NCBI RefSeq assembly: GCF_000243415.2
Contig: NZ_KI912270.1
Span: 3,224,001-3,288,000, forward strand
Length of the DNA stretch: 64,000 bases
From: Mycolicibacterium tusciae JS617
Lineage (GTDB): Bacteria; Actinomycetota; Actinomycetes; Mycobacteriales; Mycobacteriaceae
Direction of reading: 5' to 3'
The notes beneath the pieces were generated by a model. That model did no database searches and was not told the DNA's origin. It worked only from the letters and a program-made list of their open reading frames with translations. Positions 34,344 through 45,081 of the stretch are shown piece by piece. Each line of letters begins with the position of its first letter. Within the stretch, counting starts at the first letter, position 1. The position numbers were made by a program, and so were the translations under genes.

Positions 34344-34961
34344 CTACCGCGGACCGTCGACCTCATAGGTACCGAGGTCATCTCGGAAGACCACCTGCAC
34401 TCTGCGCTTCGCACCGTTGATGGTCACGTCACACGTGAAGCCCTGGCCCACTTCGACCTTCGGGTTCTTGCCGTCATTGCACTTGACCGCCGAAACATCG
34501 TTGGCGCCATAGCCGTTGATCGGATCGCTGAGAATTTGCGTCACACCAGCCTCAGCCTGCCCGACATCGAGAACCGTGCCGGTGCCGAAGACGCCGGTCA
34601 CCCAGAGCCCGCCGACCAACGCCACCGCCCCGATCACGACGATCGCGACGGCCGCACCGGCGATCATCGGCCCGCGCGCCTGTTTGGCAGGCGGCGGCGA
34701 CGCGGACGCTGGTGGCGGCGCAGGCTGTTGGCCGTACTGCGGCGACGCCGGTTGCCAACCAGGCTGCTGCGGCGGGGGGTAGTACGGCGGGGGCTGTTGT
34801 TGCGGCGGCGGGTAGTAGGGGCGCGGCTGCTGTCGCGGCGGGTACGGCGGGCGCGGGTGCTGCTGCGGTGGCGGGTACGCGGGCCTACCCGGCGGTTGCT
34901 GCGCGCCACCGGGGCGAGCCCACCACGGCTCGCCCTGGCCCTGTCCTGGCGGGCGCGTCAT
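34344..34961 (-). CDS. Pro/Gln/Tyr-rich membrane protein with extracellular DUF4333 domain
   Basis: 205 residues; the ATG at 34961 overlaps the TGA of the upstream metallopeptidase gene (ATGA). Residues ~15-95 are a low-complexity PPQQ/YYPPPQQ stretch in the cytoplasm, followed by one membrane helix (MIAGAAVAIVVIGAVALVGGLWV near 98-120) and a ~75-residue DUF4333 domain with paired cysteines (VKCNDG and FTCDV). Such domains occur on many actinobacterial surface proteins with unknown role. Coupled to the metallopeptidase. Confidence 0.85.
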   Translation of the reverse strand: MTRPPGQGQGEPWWARPGGAQQPPGRPAYPPPQQHPRPPYPPRQQPRPYYPPPQQQPPPYYPPPQQPGWQPASPQYGQQPAPPPASASPPPAKQARGPMIAGAAVAIVVIGAVALVGGLWVTGVFGTGTVLDVGQAEAGVTQILSDPINGYGANDVSAVKCNDGKNPKVEVGQGFTCDVTINGAKRRVQVVFRDDLGTYEVDGPR

Positions 34962-36373
34962 GAGAATCGCTCGAAACACTCGTCGGGGTCACTGGACAAC
35001 CCGAGCCGATAGGCAAGTATCCGGGAGAATCCCGCGGGTGCCGGTATCCCGTTGACATCGCTGGCGGCCAGCCCGTTGGCCAGCAGCCCCGCCACCGCCT
35101 CGTCGGTGTCACCCGGCGACAAGACGAAGTCAGCGCCGTCCTCATCGGTCATCTTCCCTTGCGCCACGCCGGTCAGACAGGCCGTACGCAAAGCCGATAC
35201 CGGGGTGTCGATCTTCACGCCGCGCTCTTTTTGCACGGCCAGTGCGTAACGGGATGTCACCATCGACAATGCGGTGTTGTCACCTTGAACCAGAACCTCA
35301 TCCTGCTCCTCGTTCCTGGGCGCGCCTGCCGCTTCCAGAGCAGGCATGTCGACGAATATCTTGTTGGACTCGGGGCAGTACGCCGTCGGTTCGGTGACCG
35401 TGGCACCGGTGCATTCGGACCGGTCGCTGGTCAGCGTCGGAGCCTCGGACGGCTGGAAGGTGTTGCCGAGCACGTCCATCAACTGCCCGAGGGTGTCGTC
35501 GTTGATCGGGCTGTCCAGCGACTGCGTATCGGAGCCGAAGGTCACGTGTTCGGGCAGATCGCCCTGCCGCCTGGTGATCTCGTCCATGTCGATCGCGGCG
35601 CACTGATCGGCGCCGCCGGTGAAGCCCAGTTGAAAGGCGCTGACCCGGTCGAGGGCCGAACCGTGTGGGTCGTCAGTGGGTCCACCCTCCAATCGGTCGC
35701 GGATGTAGATCACCCCGGCGAGCACATGGTTGAGACCGTCGCCGGTGCTCAACGTGAACCGCGGTGAATCTCCGGCCGCCACCCAATGCAGGTACACGCC
35801 GGCGAAGCAGTCGGCCTGCTGTTCCCTGACCAGACCGGGGGTATCCAGGTCGGCCAGGCCGGCCATCCACTGCAGTGCGTGTCCGTACTCGTGGGCGATC
35901 ACCCCGACCACACCCATGTCACCGAAGTACTCCTGCGCGACCGGCAAAAAGACACCGCGGTCCCAGATCATCGTGTTGAGCTTGAAGCAGTAGGCAGCGT
36001 TGGGGGCCTGGTACATGTCCGCCCCGCACAACTCCGGACTGTTCGGATCGTTCGAGTCGTATGACGCAAGAGTGTCCACAGGTTCGAACTCGCCGGGCAG
36101 ATAGTTCGCGTAGTTCTTGGTCCAGAAATCCTGAATATCGTTGACCGACAACAGCGCCAAGCGATCCATCGGGCCGTCGTCGGTGTACTCGACGGTGCCC
36201 TCGGGCGGCGGTGCATTCGGTCGGGGACCGCTCGGCCCCTCGGTGACGGGCAGGCCTCCGACGCGTTCGGGGTTGAAGAGCATGGACGTCGCACGACCGT
36301 TGACCACGGTCGGTGTGCACGCCGTCACCAACAGCGCCGCACACGCGATCGTCAGCGCGAACCGAGCCTTCAC
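34958..36373 (-). CDS. Zinc metallopeptidase lipoprotein (neutral zinc metallopeptidase family)
   Basis: 471 residues. The signal peptide ends in a lipobox LLVTAC near 19. The HExxH zinc motif is VIAHEYGHALQ near 158-168, and the third ligand is Glu in REQQADCFAG near 183-192. Paired cysteines (ELCGADMY / AAYCFK) suit an extracellular enzyme. The ~230-residue C-terminal part has no motif I recognise. It is the first gene of a pair with the DUF4333 protein, and divergent from a Ser/Thr kinase. A smaller zinc metallopeptidase-like lipoprotein lies at 55269-56144. Confidence 0.88.
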   Translation of the reverse strand: MKARFALTIACAALLVTACTPTVVNGRATSMLFNPERVGGLPVTEGPSGPRPNAPPPEGTVEYTDDGPMDRLALLSVNDIQDFWTKNYANYLPGEFEPVDTLASYDSNDPNSPELCGADMYQAPNAAYCFKLNTMIWDRGVFLPVAQEYFGDMGVVGVIAHEYGHALQWMAGLADLDTPGLVREQQADCFAGVYLHWVAAGDSPRFTLSTGDGLNHVLAGVIYIRDRLEGGPTDDPHGSALDRVSAFQLGFTGGADQCAAIDMDEITRRQGDLPEHVTFGSDTQSLDSPINDDTLGQLMDVLGNTFQPSEAPTLTSDRSECTGATVTEPTAYCPESNKIFVDMPALEAAGAPRNEEQDEVLVQGDNTALSMVTSRYALAVQKERGVKIDTPVSALRTACLTGVAQGKMTDEDGADFVLSPGDTDEAVAGLLANGLAASDVNGIPAPAGFSRILAYRLGLSSDPDECFERFS

Positions 36374-36544
36374 TCGTCTTTACCCCTTGTCAGTGCCGAA
36401 CCGCTTGCTCAACTTTGCCGTTTCCACCGGACTTCAGCAGGAAGATTAGGCGAATTGTCCCGACGTCGGCGGGACTGCGTGGCCCGAACACCGGGCACGG
36501 CCCCTGCGCGCGACGGATACTGCTGGTGAGGAGGTGGGATCGAG

Positions 36545-38121
<1,577 letters not shown>

Positions 38122-38125
<4 letters not shown>

Positions 38126-39087
38126 GCGCAGTTGCCGACCGGCAGCAGGTCGGCATGCTCGGTGAGCCAGGTCGCGATCCGCGTCAAAGCCTGTGTGCCG
38201 TCGTCGAATGCACCGGAATTCGGCTCAACCGCCACCGCGACCACCGCCAGGCCATCGTTTACCGGGACCACTCCGAACTGGCGGACCAGATAGTCACCCG
38301 CTGGCGACGGACCCCAGCCGCCTTTGAATTTCGCGCCGGGAATCTGGCCGAGTCCCCAGGTCTGATCGGGCTCAATCTGTCCCATCAGATCCATGATCGG
38401 CTGGTTCCTGGGGTCACACGCCGCGGACGACAGAAACGTCGCCTGGTCGGTGAGCGACCATGTCGTCTGACCGAATGCGGTGAACTCGGGCCTGAGCCTT
38501 TGCGATTCGACGGCGGTCGGTGCGCCGGCCTCCGCGAGCACTGCTTGGACCTTGGCCGCCGCGGTAGCCGGGTCACCCAGGCTCGCCCAGATCGATTCGG
38601 CTGCATCGTTGTCCGATTGCGTGATCGCGGCGCGCATCGCCTCGGTGACCCCGGGCGGGTCAGTTTCACGAAGTCCCGCGATGGCCAGCGGCACCTTGAT
38701 GGTCGACCACGCGGTCCCCGTGAACCATTCGCCTGCCGTCACAGGTTCCGGGCCGACACCGACGGGCCGAACGACGATGCCCACTTGCGCGTTGAGTTCG
38801 GCGGCGAGTGTGGCGAACTCGGTGGCGAACAACGCGGCGTCGACGGGCGCCGGGGTTCCCGGGGCGAGTGTGGCCGGGGATGGGGGTTGCGGGGCCGGTG
38901 CACTGCTCTGTGCGGACGACGGCGCCGAGGCGAGATCGCGGCCGATGACGTAGCCACCGCCGAGGATTCCGATGGCCGCCAGCGCGGCGATGAGCACGAC
39001 CAACAACAGAGATCGGCGGGGACGATTCTGCTTCGAGCGGGTGTGTCTGGAACCCGGAGTCGGTCGGCTGTTGGTCGTGGTGGCCAT
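38122..39087 (-). CDS. Membrane-anchored class A beta-lactamase/transpeptidase-like protein
   Basis: 321 residues from the ATG at 39087 (GGGGGAG upstream). One N-terminal membrane helix (LLLVVLIAALAAIGILGGGYVIG near 26-48), a Pro/Ala linker, then a serine beta-lactamase fold: STIK (SxxK near 129), SDN in ITQSDNDAAES near 157, and KGG in AKFKGGWG in place of KTG. These three motifs mark penicillin-recognising enzymes; substrate may be peptidoglycan or none. It overlaps the convergent kinase gene by 3 bp. Confidence 0.85.
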
Positions 39088-39197
39088 CTCCCCCAGTATC
39101 ACCGCTGATAGCGCGGAGTCCGCGCAGCAAGGCGGCACCCTGTTGATAACAATGTCATCACTGCGGTGCCGCCGATCAACATTTCACCGCGACGCGG

Positions 39198-41009
39198 TTA
39201 CTTCTCCGCGCCGTTGATCCTCGGCGTGATGAGCATGCCCTTCTCGACGCCCCACATCGTCGCGATGGTCTTGTACTCGCCGGTCTGCATCAGGTGTTCG
39301 AGCGCCTTCAGCAGCGAGTGCGCGAGGCCGGATCCCTTGGCGACCGGCCAGCCATAGGGCGCGGAGTCGAAAATCTCACCCGCGGTTTCCAGTCCACCGC
39401 CGGACGTCTTGATCGCGAACGACGTCACCGGTGAATCCGCCGACATCGCATCGACTTCCCCGTTGATCAGCGCAGCGGTGAGATCGTCCTGGCTGACGAA
39501 CACCTTCTTGTCGATCGGTGGCTGCCCGGCGGCTTCACATGCGCTGCTCTTGGCCGGAATCTCCTCTGCCTCTTGCAAAGACGGGTATGCGACACCGACG
39601 GACAATCCGCACGCATTGTTCGGATCCACTCCGCCGCCTGGTCGTTGCGCCCACAGCGTGCCGGCCTCGAAGTAGGTGACGAAGTCGGCCGACCCCTCAC
39701 GCTCCTTGGTGTCGGTGAACGACGACATCCCGACGTTGAAGTCGCCCCCACGCACGGAGGGAATGATCGCCTCGAACGCGGTTTCCCGATACTCGGGCAC
39801 CAGGCCCAGCGTCCGGGTGACCGCATTCATCAGGTCGACGTCGAACCCGACGATCGCCCCGCTGGCATCCTTGAATTCGTTTGGGGCATAAGGCACATTC
39901 ACCCCGATGATCAGCCGGCCCGTCGACCTGATGTCTTCTGGCACCGTGGCTGCGATCGCTGCCACCGCGCCCGGGCGCGCCTGCGGCGTCATCGTCGACG
40001 AACTCTCCGCCACACTCGCGGGCTCGGCACCACCGGACCCGCCGCCCCGCCACTGCCAGACCCCGAGGCCCCCGGCCACCACCACCGAAGCGACCGCGAC
40101 GGCGACCGCGATCAGGCGCCCGGACACCCGTCGACCGGTCGGGGCGGCTCGTCGCGCCGAGTGCCGCCCGCTGCCTGCCATTCGCACCGGGGCACTCAGC
40201 GCACGCCGTGCGGCAGCGGCCAATTCGGCGGCCGACCTATACCGTTTCGCGGGCGACTTGGCCATGCCCTTGGCGATGACCGCGTCGAAGGCCGCCAACT
40301 TCGGATCCATCGCCGAGGGGCGCGGTATCGGCTGGGTCATGTGCCCGGCGATCTGCTGTTCGAGACTCTTCGCCGGATAGGGCCGGTCGCCCGTCAGGCA
40401 TTCGTAAAGCACACACGTCAATGCGTAGATATCAGACGTCGGGTCGACCGGCTTGCCCTCGAACCGCTCGGGGGCCATGTACGCCATCGTCCCCAGCGTG
40501 CTACCCGCCGTCGTCAGCCCTACTTCCCCGGCACTGCGCGCCAGGCCGAAGTCGATCAGGTAGACGAAGTCGCGGTCGGTGATCAGGATGTTCGACGGTT
40601 TGACGTCGCGGTGAATCAGCCCGGCGGCATGCGCGGCGTCCAGCGCCGTCGCGACCTGTTCGGCCACCTTCACCGAGAACTCCGGAGCCAGTGGTCCGTC
40701 CGTATCGGTGAGCATGGTTCCGAGGTTGCGGCCTTCGATCAGCCGCATATCCAGATACAGCCGGCCGTCGATCTCGCCGAAACTATGGATCGGCACCACA
40801 TGTGGGTCGTTGAGTCCGGCCGCCGCCTGCGATTCTCGGCGGAAACGCGCCTGGAACGTATCGTCGGCCGCCATATTCGGCGGAAGCACCTTGAGCGCGA
40901 CTATTCGGTCGGTTCTGGTGTCGTAGGCCCGGTAGACCTCGCCCATTCCCCCTCGCCCTATCAGCTCCTGCAGCTGATAGGGCCCGAATGGTGTCGCATC
41001 CACCGTCAA
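39198..41009 (-). CDS. Ser/Thr kinase fused to an extracellular amino-acid-type solute-binding domain
   Basis: 603 residues. Kinase domain 8-270: loop IGRGGMGEVY 17-26, Lys40, His-Arg-Asp at 133-135, Asp-Phe-Gly at 153-155, Ala-Pro-Glu near 179-181. A single membrane helix spans about 298-318. The outside part, about 364-598, is a family 3 solute-binding domain: GRLIIGVNVPYAPNEFKDASG, IVGFDVDLMNAVTRTLG, IIPSVRGGDFNVGMSSFTDT, GEVDAMSADSP and GEYKTIATMWGV. This is a one-protein receptor: ligand capture outside, phosphorylation inside. The ligand is probably an amino acid such as Glu, Gln or Asp (inference). Confidence 0.92.
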   Translation of the reverse strand: MTVDATPFGPYQLQELIGRGGMGEVYRAYDTRTDRIVALKVLPPNMAADDTFQARFRRESQAAAGLNDPHVVPIHSFGEIDGRLYLDMRLIEGRNLGTMLTDTDGPLAPEFSVKVAEQVATALDAAHAAGLIHRDVKPSNILITDRDFVYLIDFGLARSAGEVGLTTAGSTLGTMAYMAPERFEGKPVDPTSDIYALTCVLYECLTGDRPYPAKSLEQQIAGHMTQPIPRPSAMDPKLAAFDAVIAKGMAKSPAKRYRSAAELAAAARRALSAPVRMAGSGRHSARRAAPTGRRVSGRLIAVAVAVASVVVAGGLGVWQWRGGGSGGAEPASVAESSSTMTPQARPGAVAAIAATVPEDIRSTGRLIIGVNVPYAPNEFKDASGAIVGFDVDLMNAVTRTLGLVPEYRETAFEAIIPSVRGGDFNVGMSSFTDTKEREGSADFVTYFEAGTLWAQRPGGGVDPNNACGLSVGVAYPSLQEAEEIPAKSSACEAAGQPPIDKKVFVSQDDLTAALINGEVDAMSADSPVTSFAIKTSGGGLETAGEIFDSAPYGWPVAKGSGLAHSLLKALEHLMQTGEYKTIATMWGVEKGMLITPRINGAEK

Positions 41010-41102
41010 CTCCTCGGCAAGCGGGCCCCCCGCGTCGCGTGTCGCTCGAAACTACCTCACGTTTGCCAGAAAGTCGTAAATGTGTCGCGGTAGGACCGTC
41101 GC

Positions 41103-42458
41103 TCAGAGGCGTCCCGACGGCACTTCTGGCGCGCCGGCTGCGACCGATGCGACCTGTTTGACGGCGCGGACGGTGACCCGCCCGCCGCGCGCGGGCGTCA
41201 TGATCACGTGCTTGAGTTTCGTCTTCTCACCAGGCTCGGAGGTCGCGGCCAGCTCGACGCGACGAAGGATCTCGCGCAGCACGATGCGCATCTCCACCAT
41301 CGCGAAACCCGCACCGAGACAACGCCGATTGCCGCCACCGAACGGGAACCACGTCGTCGGGCTCAGTGTCGCGCCGACCATCCGGTCCGGATCGAATTTG
41401 TCCGGATCCGGGTAGACGTTCGGATCGGCGTGAACCGATGTGATGCTGGGGACCACCATCACCCCGGCCGGTAGCTGGTAGCCCGCCACCTCGACAGGTT
41501 CCTTCAGGATCCGACCCACATCGGGCACCACCGGGCGGATCCGCAGCGTCTCCTTGGCAATCGCATCGAGGTACTCGTCGCCGGCGGCATCACCGGCTTC
41601 GGCCGCGGCGACCGCCTTCGCCAAGATCGCCGGGTGGCGGGTCAACCGCTCCAACGCCCACGCCAGCCCGGTGGCGGTGGTGTCGTGGCCGGCGACCAGC
41701 AGGGTGATCAGCTGATCGCGCAATTCCTTGTCGCTCATGCCGCCCGCCTGGACCAGCATCGCCAGGGCGTCGGTGCGCTCGGCGATATCGGGATCGGCGC
41801 GGCGTTCGGCGATTTCGGCGTACAGCAGCCGGTCGGATTCCTCGATGTTGCGCGCCAACCGCCGCCACGGGAGGCGGCTCTGCAGGCTCGGTTTCGCGAT
41901 CGCCAACGACTCCCACGGGCCGACTCTCAACAGCCGCGGCATCACGTCACGCAGCGCCGCCAGCCGTACCGGGTCGCTGGCTCCGATCACCGTCCGCAGG
42001 ATCACCTCCAGGGTGATCTCCGAGGTCCTCGGTGCCACCGGGAACGGCTCGCCCACTGGCCAGCCCGCAATGCTGTCCGCCGCGATCTCGGCCATCAACT
42101 CGGCCTGCCGCGCGACGGCGTCGCGATGGAACGGCGCCATCATCAACCGGCGGCGCTCACGATGGACGTCGTCGTCGATCACCAGGACCGAGCTGTCGCC
42201 CAACAGACCGCCCAACATCGAATTGGCTTCGCCCGCATGGAAAATCCGCGGGTCACCGGCGAACACCGTCTTGATGACGTCCGGATCGGCCAGGTAGACC
42301 ATCTCCCCCATCATCGTGTTGCGCAGCGTGAAGATCTTGCCGTGACGGCGCCGGCATGCCGCGACGAACTGCGGCCACCAGCGCATCATCAACACCAGCT
42401 GCAGCGCCGCGGGCAACTTGGGCCCTGCGGGCAGGCCATTCTGCGCTGTTGGACTCAT
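41103..42458 (-). CDS. Cytochrome P450 (CYP135/CYP138-like)
   Basis: 451 residues from the ATG at 42458; a reading from 42494 adds an Arg-rich stretch without support. The I-helix motif AGHDTTATGLAWA, ExxR as KETLRIRP and the heme loop FPFGGGNRRCLGAGFA are all present. The N-terminal pattern GPKLPAALQLVLMMRWW recalls mycobacterial CYP135/138-type enzymes, which are longer than the P450 at 164-1396. Substrate unknown. It is divergent from the large membrane protein at 42613. Confidence 0.9.
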   Translation of the reverse strand: MSPTAQNGLPAGPKLPAALQLVLMMRWWPQFVAACRRRHGKIFTLRNTMMGEMVYLADPDVIKTVFAGDPRIFHAGEANSMLGGLLGDSSVLVIDDDVHRERRRLMMAPFHRDAVARQAELMAEIAADSIAGWPVGEPFPVAPRTSEITLEVILRTVIGASDPVRLAALRDVMPRLLRVGPWESLAIAKPSLQSRLPWRRLARNIEESDRLLYAEIAERRADPDIAERTDALAMLVQAGGMSDKELRDQLITLLVAGHDTTATGLAWALERLTRHPAILAKAVAAAEAGDAAGDEYLDAIAKETLRIRPVVPDVGRILKEPVEVAGYQLPAGVMVVPSITSVHADPNVYPDPDKFDPDRMVGATLSPTTWFPFGGGNRRCLGAGFAMVEMRIVLREILRRVELAATSEPGEKTKLKHVIMTPARGGRVTVRAVKQVASVAAGAPEVPSGRL

Positions 42459-42612
42459 GCCTAATACGCTACGTGCGCGAGTCAGCCCGGGCAAGCCTCG
42501 GCGTTTCCGGTCGGGACGGGAAGGGGGGACGGAAACGACCCAAACCCAGATCTGCGGCTAATGTGTCGGCGAGTCGCGCACCCGCGCGGCGCATCGGAAA
42601 GATCCTTGATAC

Positions 42613-44985
42613 ATGCGAGTTGACGGGCGGGACATCACCGTCACGGGCAGCCTGCTGCAGCCCTTGACCCGCCGGACCAACGACATCATCCGCGTGGCCC
42701 TGTCCGCGGTGTTCCTGGCCGTCGTCATCACCAGTTCGCTGATCACCCGCAACGAGTGGGTCGCCCTCGAACAGTCGGTGTCCGAGATCGTCGCCGTCCT
42801 GACTCCCACCCAGGCCAACCTGGTCTACCTGGTTTACGGCGTCGCAATCCTGGCGTTGCCGTTCGTGATCCTGGTCAGCCTTGTCGTCGCACGTCAGTGG
42901 AAACTGCTCGGTGCGTATGCGGCCGCGGCCGCGATCGCCGGGCTCGCGCTGTCGATCACCAACGCGGGTATCGCGGCGCCGCAGTGGCATTTCGACCTCT
43001 CCGACCGCCTCGACACGCTGCCTTCCCAATTCGTCGACGATCCGCGCTGGATCGCGATGCTCGCCGCGGTGCTCACCGTCTCGGGGCCATGGCTGCCCGC
43101 GCGGTGGCGGCGTTGGTGGTGGGCGCTGCTGCTGGCGTTCGTGCCGATCCATCTCGTCATCAGCGCCGTGGTCCCCGCGCGCTCGCTGTTCGGGCTGGCC
43201 GTCGGCTGGTTCATCGGCGCCTTGGTCGTGCTCGTCGTTGGAACTCCCGGGCTCGACGTGCCGCTTGAGGGGGCGGTTCGCGCGATGGCCCGTCGCGGGT
43301 GCGTCGTGTCCGCGCTCAAGGTGGTGCGGCCGTCCGGGGCCGGGCCGCTGATCCTGCAGGCGGAGTGCGAGCACCAGCAGACGACGGCCGTGATGGAGAT
43401 GTACGGACCACATCAACGCGGCGGCGGGGTTCTCCTGCAGCTGTGGCGCAAGGTGCGGCTGCGCGACCGAGAGACTGCACCCCTGCATGCATCCATGCGC
43501 CGCGCCGTCGAACACCGGGCGTTGATGGCCATCGCGATCGGTCAACTCAAGATCGCCAATACCTCCACAGTCGCCGTGGCCGCGCTCGAGCGCAGCTGGA
43601 CGTTGTACGCCCACACTCCCGTCAGCGGAACGCCGATCGGCGACTGCACCGCGGCCATTCCCGTCAGCCGGGTCTGGGAATCACTGCGCGAACTTCACGA
43701 CTGCCAGATCTCGCACGGAGATCTGCGCGCCAGCGAGATCACAGTCGACGAGTCCGTGTTGTTCGGCGGTTTCGACAGCGCGGAGTACGGCGCAACCCAG
43801 GCGCAACTGCGATCCGACATCGCGCAGCTGCTGGTGACGACGACACATCTATACGACGCGCCGACAGCGGTGCGGGCCGCCATCGACGTGTTCGGCAAGG
43901 ACACCGTACTGTCCGCCTCGCGGCGGCTCACGAAAGCGGCTGTGCCGTCACGCATCCGGCAATCCGTACGGGATCCGAAGGCCGTCATCTCCGCCGCGCG
44001 CGACGAGGTGAAGAGTCAGACCCGCGTCGACGAGATCCGCACCGAGACCGTCACCCGGTTCACCCGCGGCCAGCTGATCCAACTCGTGCTGTTGATCGCT
44101 CTGGTCTATGTCGCCTATCCGTTCATCAGCTCGGTGCCGACATTCCTCACCGAATTGCGCACAGCGAACTGGTGGTTCGCACTGCTGGGGTTGGCGGCGT
44201 CGATGCTGACGTACCTCGGTGCCGCGGCCGCGCTGTGGGCGGCCGCCGATGGCGTGGTCAAGCTATGGGGCCTGATCGTCATGCAGGTGGCCAACAAGTT
44301 CGCAGCCACCACGACCCCTGCGGGCGTCGGCGGTCTGGCGCTCAGCGCCAGGTATCTGCAGAAGGGCGGCCTCACCGCGATACGCGCGACGACCGCAGTC
44401 GCGCTGCAACAGTCGGTTCAGGTGATGACCCACATCCTGCTGCTGATCTTCTTCAGCACCGCAGCGGGCGTGTCGGCCAACCTTTCTCGGTTCGTTCCCA
44501 GCGTCGACGTCCTGTATTTGGTGGCCGGCCTGCTGCTCGGCCTCATCGGCACGTTCTTACTGGTGCCCAGGCTGCGGCGATGGCTGGCGACGTCGGTGCG
44601 TCCACGGCTGCAGGAGGTGATCGGTCATCTCATCGAACTCGGCCGCGAACCCAAGCGCCTGGCCGTGGTCGTGCTCGGCTGCGCGGCAACCACTCTCGGC
44701 AATGCGTTTGCGCTGTGGGCCGCCATCGAGGCGTTCGGCGGCGACACGTCGTTCATCACCGTCACCGTCGTGACGATGGTCGGTGGCACCTTGGCTTCGG
44801 CGGCGCCGACACCTGGCGGCGTGGGTGCGGTCGAGGCGGCGCTGATCGGTGGTCTGGCCGCCTTCGGGATGGCCGCGGCGATCGCGGTTCCGTCGGTGCT
44901 GCTCTACCGGGTGCTGACGACCTGGCTGCCGGTGTTCGTCGGCTGGCAGGTCATGCGGTGGATGACGAAGAACTCCAAGATCTAG
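42613..44985 (+). CDS. Large membrane protein: kinase-like middle domain between two membrane blocks (UPF0104/MprF-type C-terminus)
   Basis: 790 residues. The N-terminal block (about 25-225) has six or so helices. The middle (about 230-470) has kinase-like landmarks: ISHGDLRASEITVDESVLFGGFD resembles the HxDL..N and DFG segments, but the Lys and Asp positions are altered, so it may be a pseudokinase. The C-terminal block (about 490-785) is a flippase-type LPG_synthase_TM domain with FAATTTPAGVGGLALSARYL and SAAPTPGGVGAVEAALIGGL. It probably moves or senses a lipid (inference). It is followed by an IS110-type element 97 bp downstream. Confidence 0.82.
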   Translation: MRVDGRDITVTGSLLQPLTRRTNDIIRVALSAVFLAVVITSSLITRNEWVALEQSVSEIVAVLTPTQANLVYLVYGVAILALPFVILVSLVVARQWKLLGAYAAAAAIAGLALSITNAGIAAPQWHFDLSDRLDTLPSQFVDDPRWIAMLAAVLTVSGPWLPARWRRWWWALLLAFVPIHLVISAVVPARSLFGLAVGWFIGALVVLVVGTPGLDVPLEGAVRAMARRGCVVSALKVVRPSGAGPLILQAECEHQQTTAVMEMYGPHQRGGGVLLQLWRKVRLRDRETAPLHASMRRAVEHRALMAIAIGQLKIANTSTVAVAALERSWTLYAHTPVSGTPIGDCTAAIPVSRVWESLRELHDCQISHGDLRASEITVDESVLFGGFDSAEYGATQAQLRSDIAQLLVTTTHLYDAPTAVRAAIDVFGKDTVLSASRRLTKAAVPSRIRQSVRDPKAVISAARDEVKSQTRVDEIRTETVTRFTRGQLIQLVLLIALVYVAYPFISSVPTFLTELRTANWWFALLGLAASMLTYLGAAAALWAAADGVVKLWGLIVMQVANKFAATTTPAGVGGLALSARYLQKGGLTAIRATTAVALQQSVQVMTHILLLIFFSTAAGVSANLSRFVPSVDVLYLVAGLLLGLIGTFLLVPRLRRWLATSVRPRLQEVIGHLIELGREPKRLAVVVLGCAATTLGNAFALWAAIEAFGGDTSFITVTVVTMVGGTLASAAPTPGGVGAVEAALIGGLAAFGMAAAIAVPSVLLYRVLTTWLPVFVGWQVMRWMTKNSKI

Positions 44986-45081
44986 ACGGTATGAGGGGCT
45001 GGGGCCCCGCTCACATGTGAACGTGGGTTGCCGACAGGAATGTGGTCCTGGCCGGTAGAGCCACAGATGTGGGAGGCCCCA

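Noticed and set aside
34664..34963. Frames on both strands in the Pro/Gln-rich segment
   Set aside because: They arise from the repetitive codons of the DUF4333 protein.
36457..36475. GTCCCG/CGGGAC stem before the kinase at 36545
   Set aside because: Only 6 bp in GC-rich DNA, with no flanking signals; likely chance.
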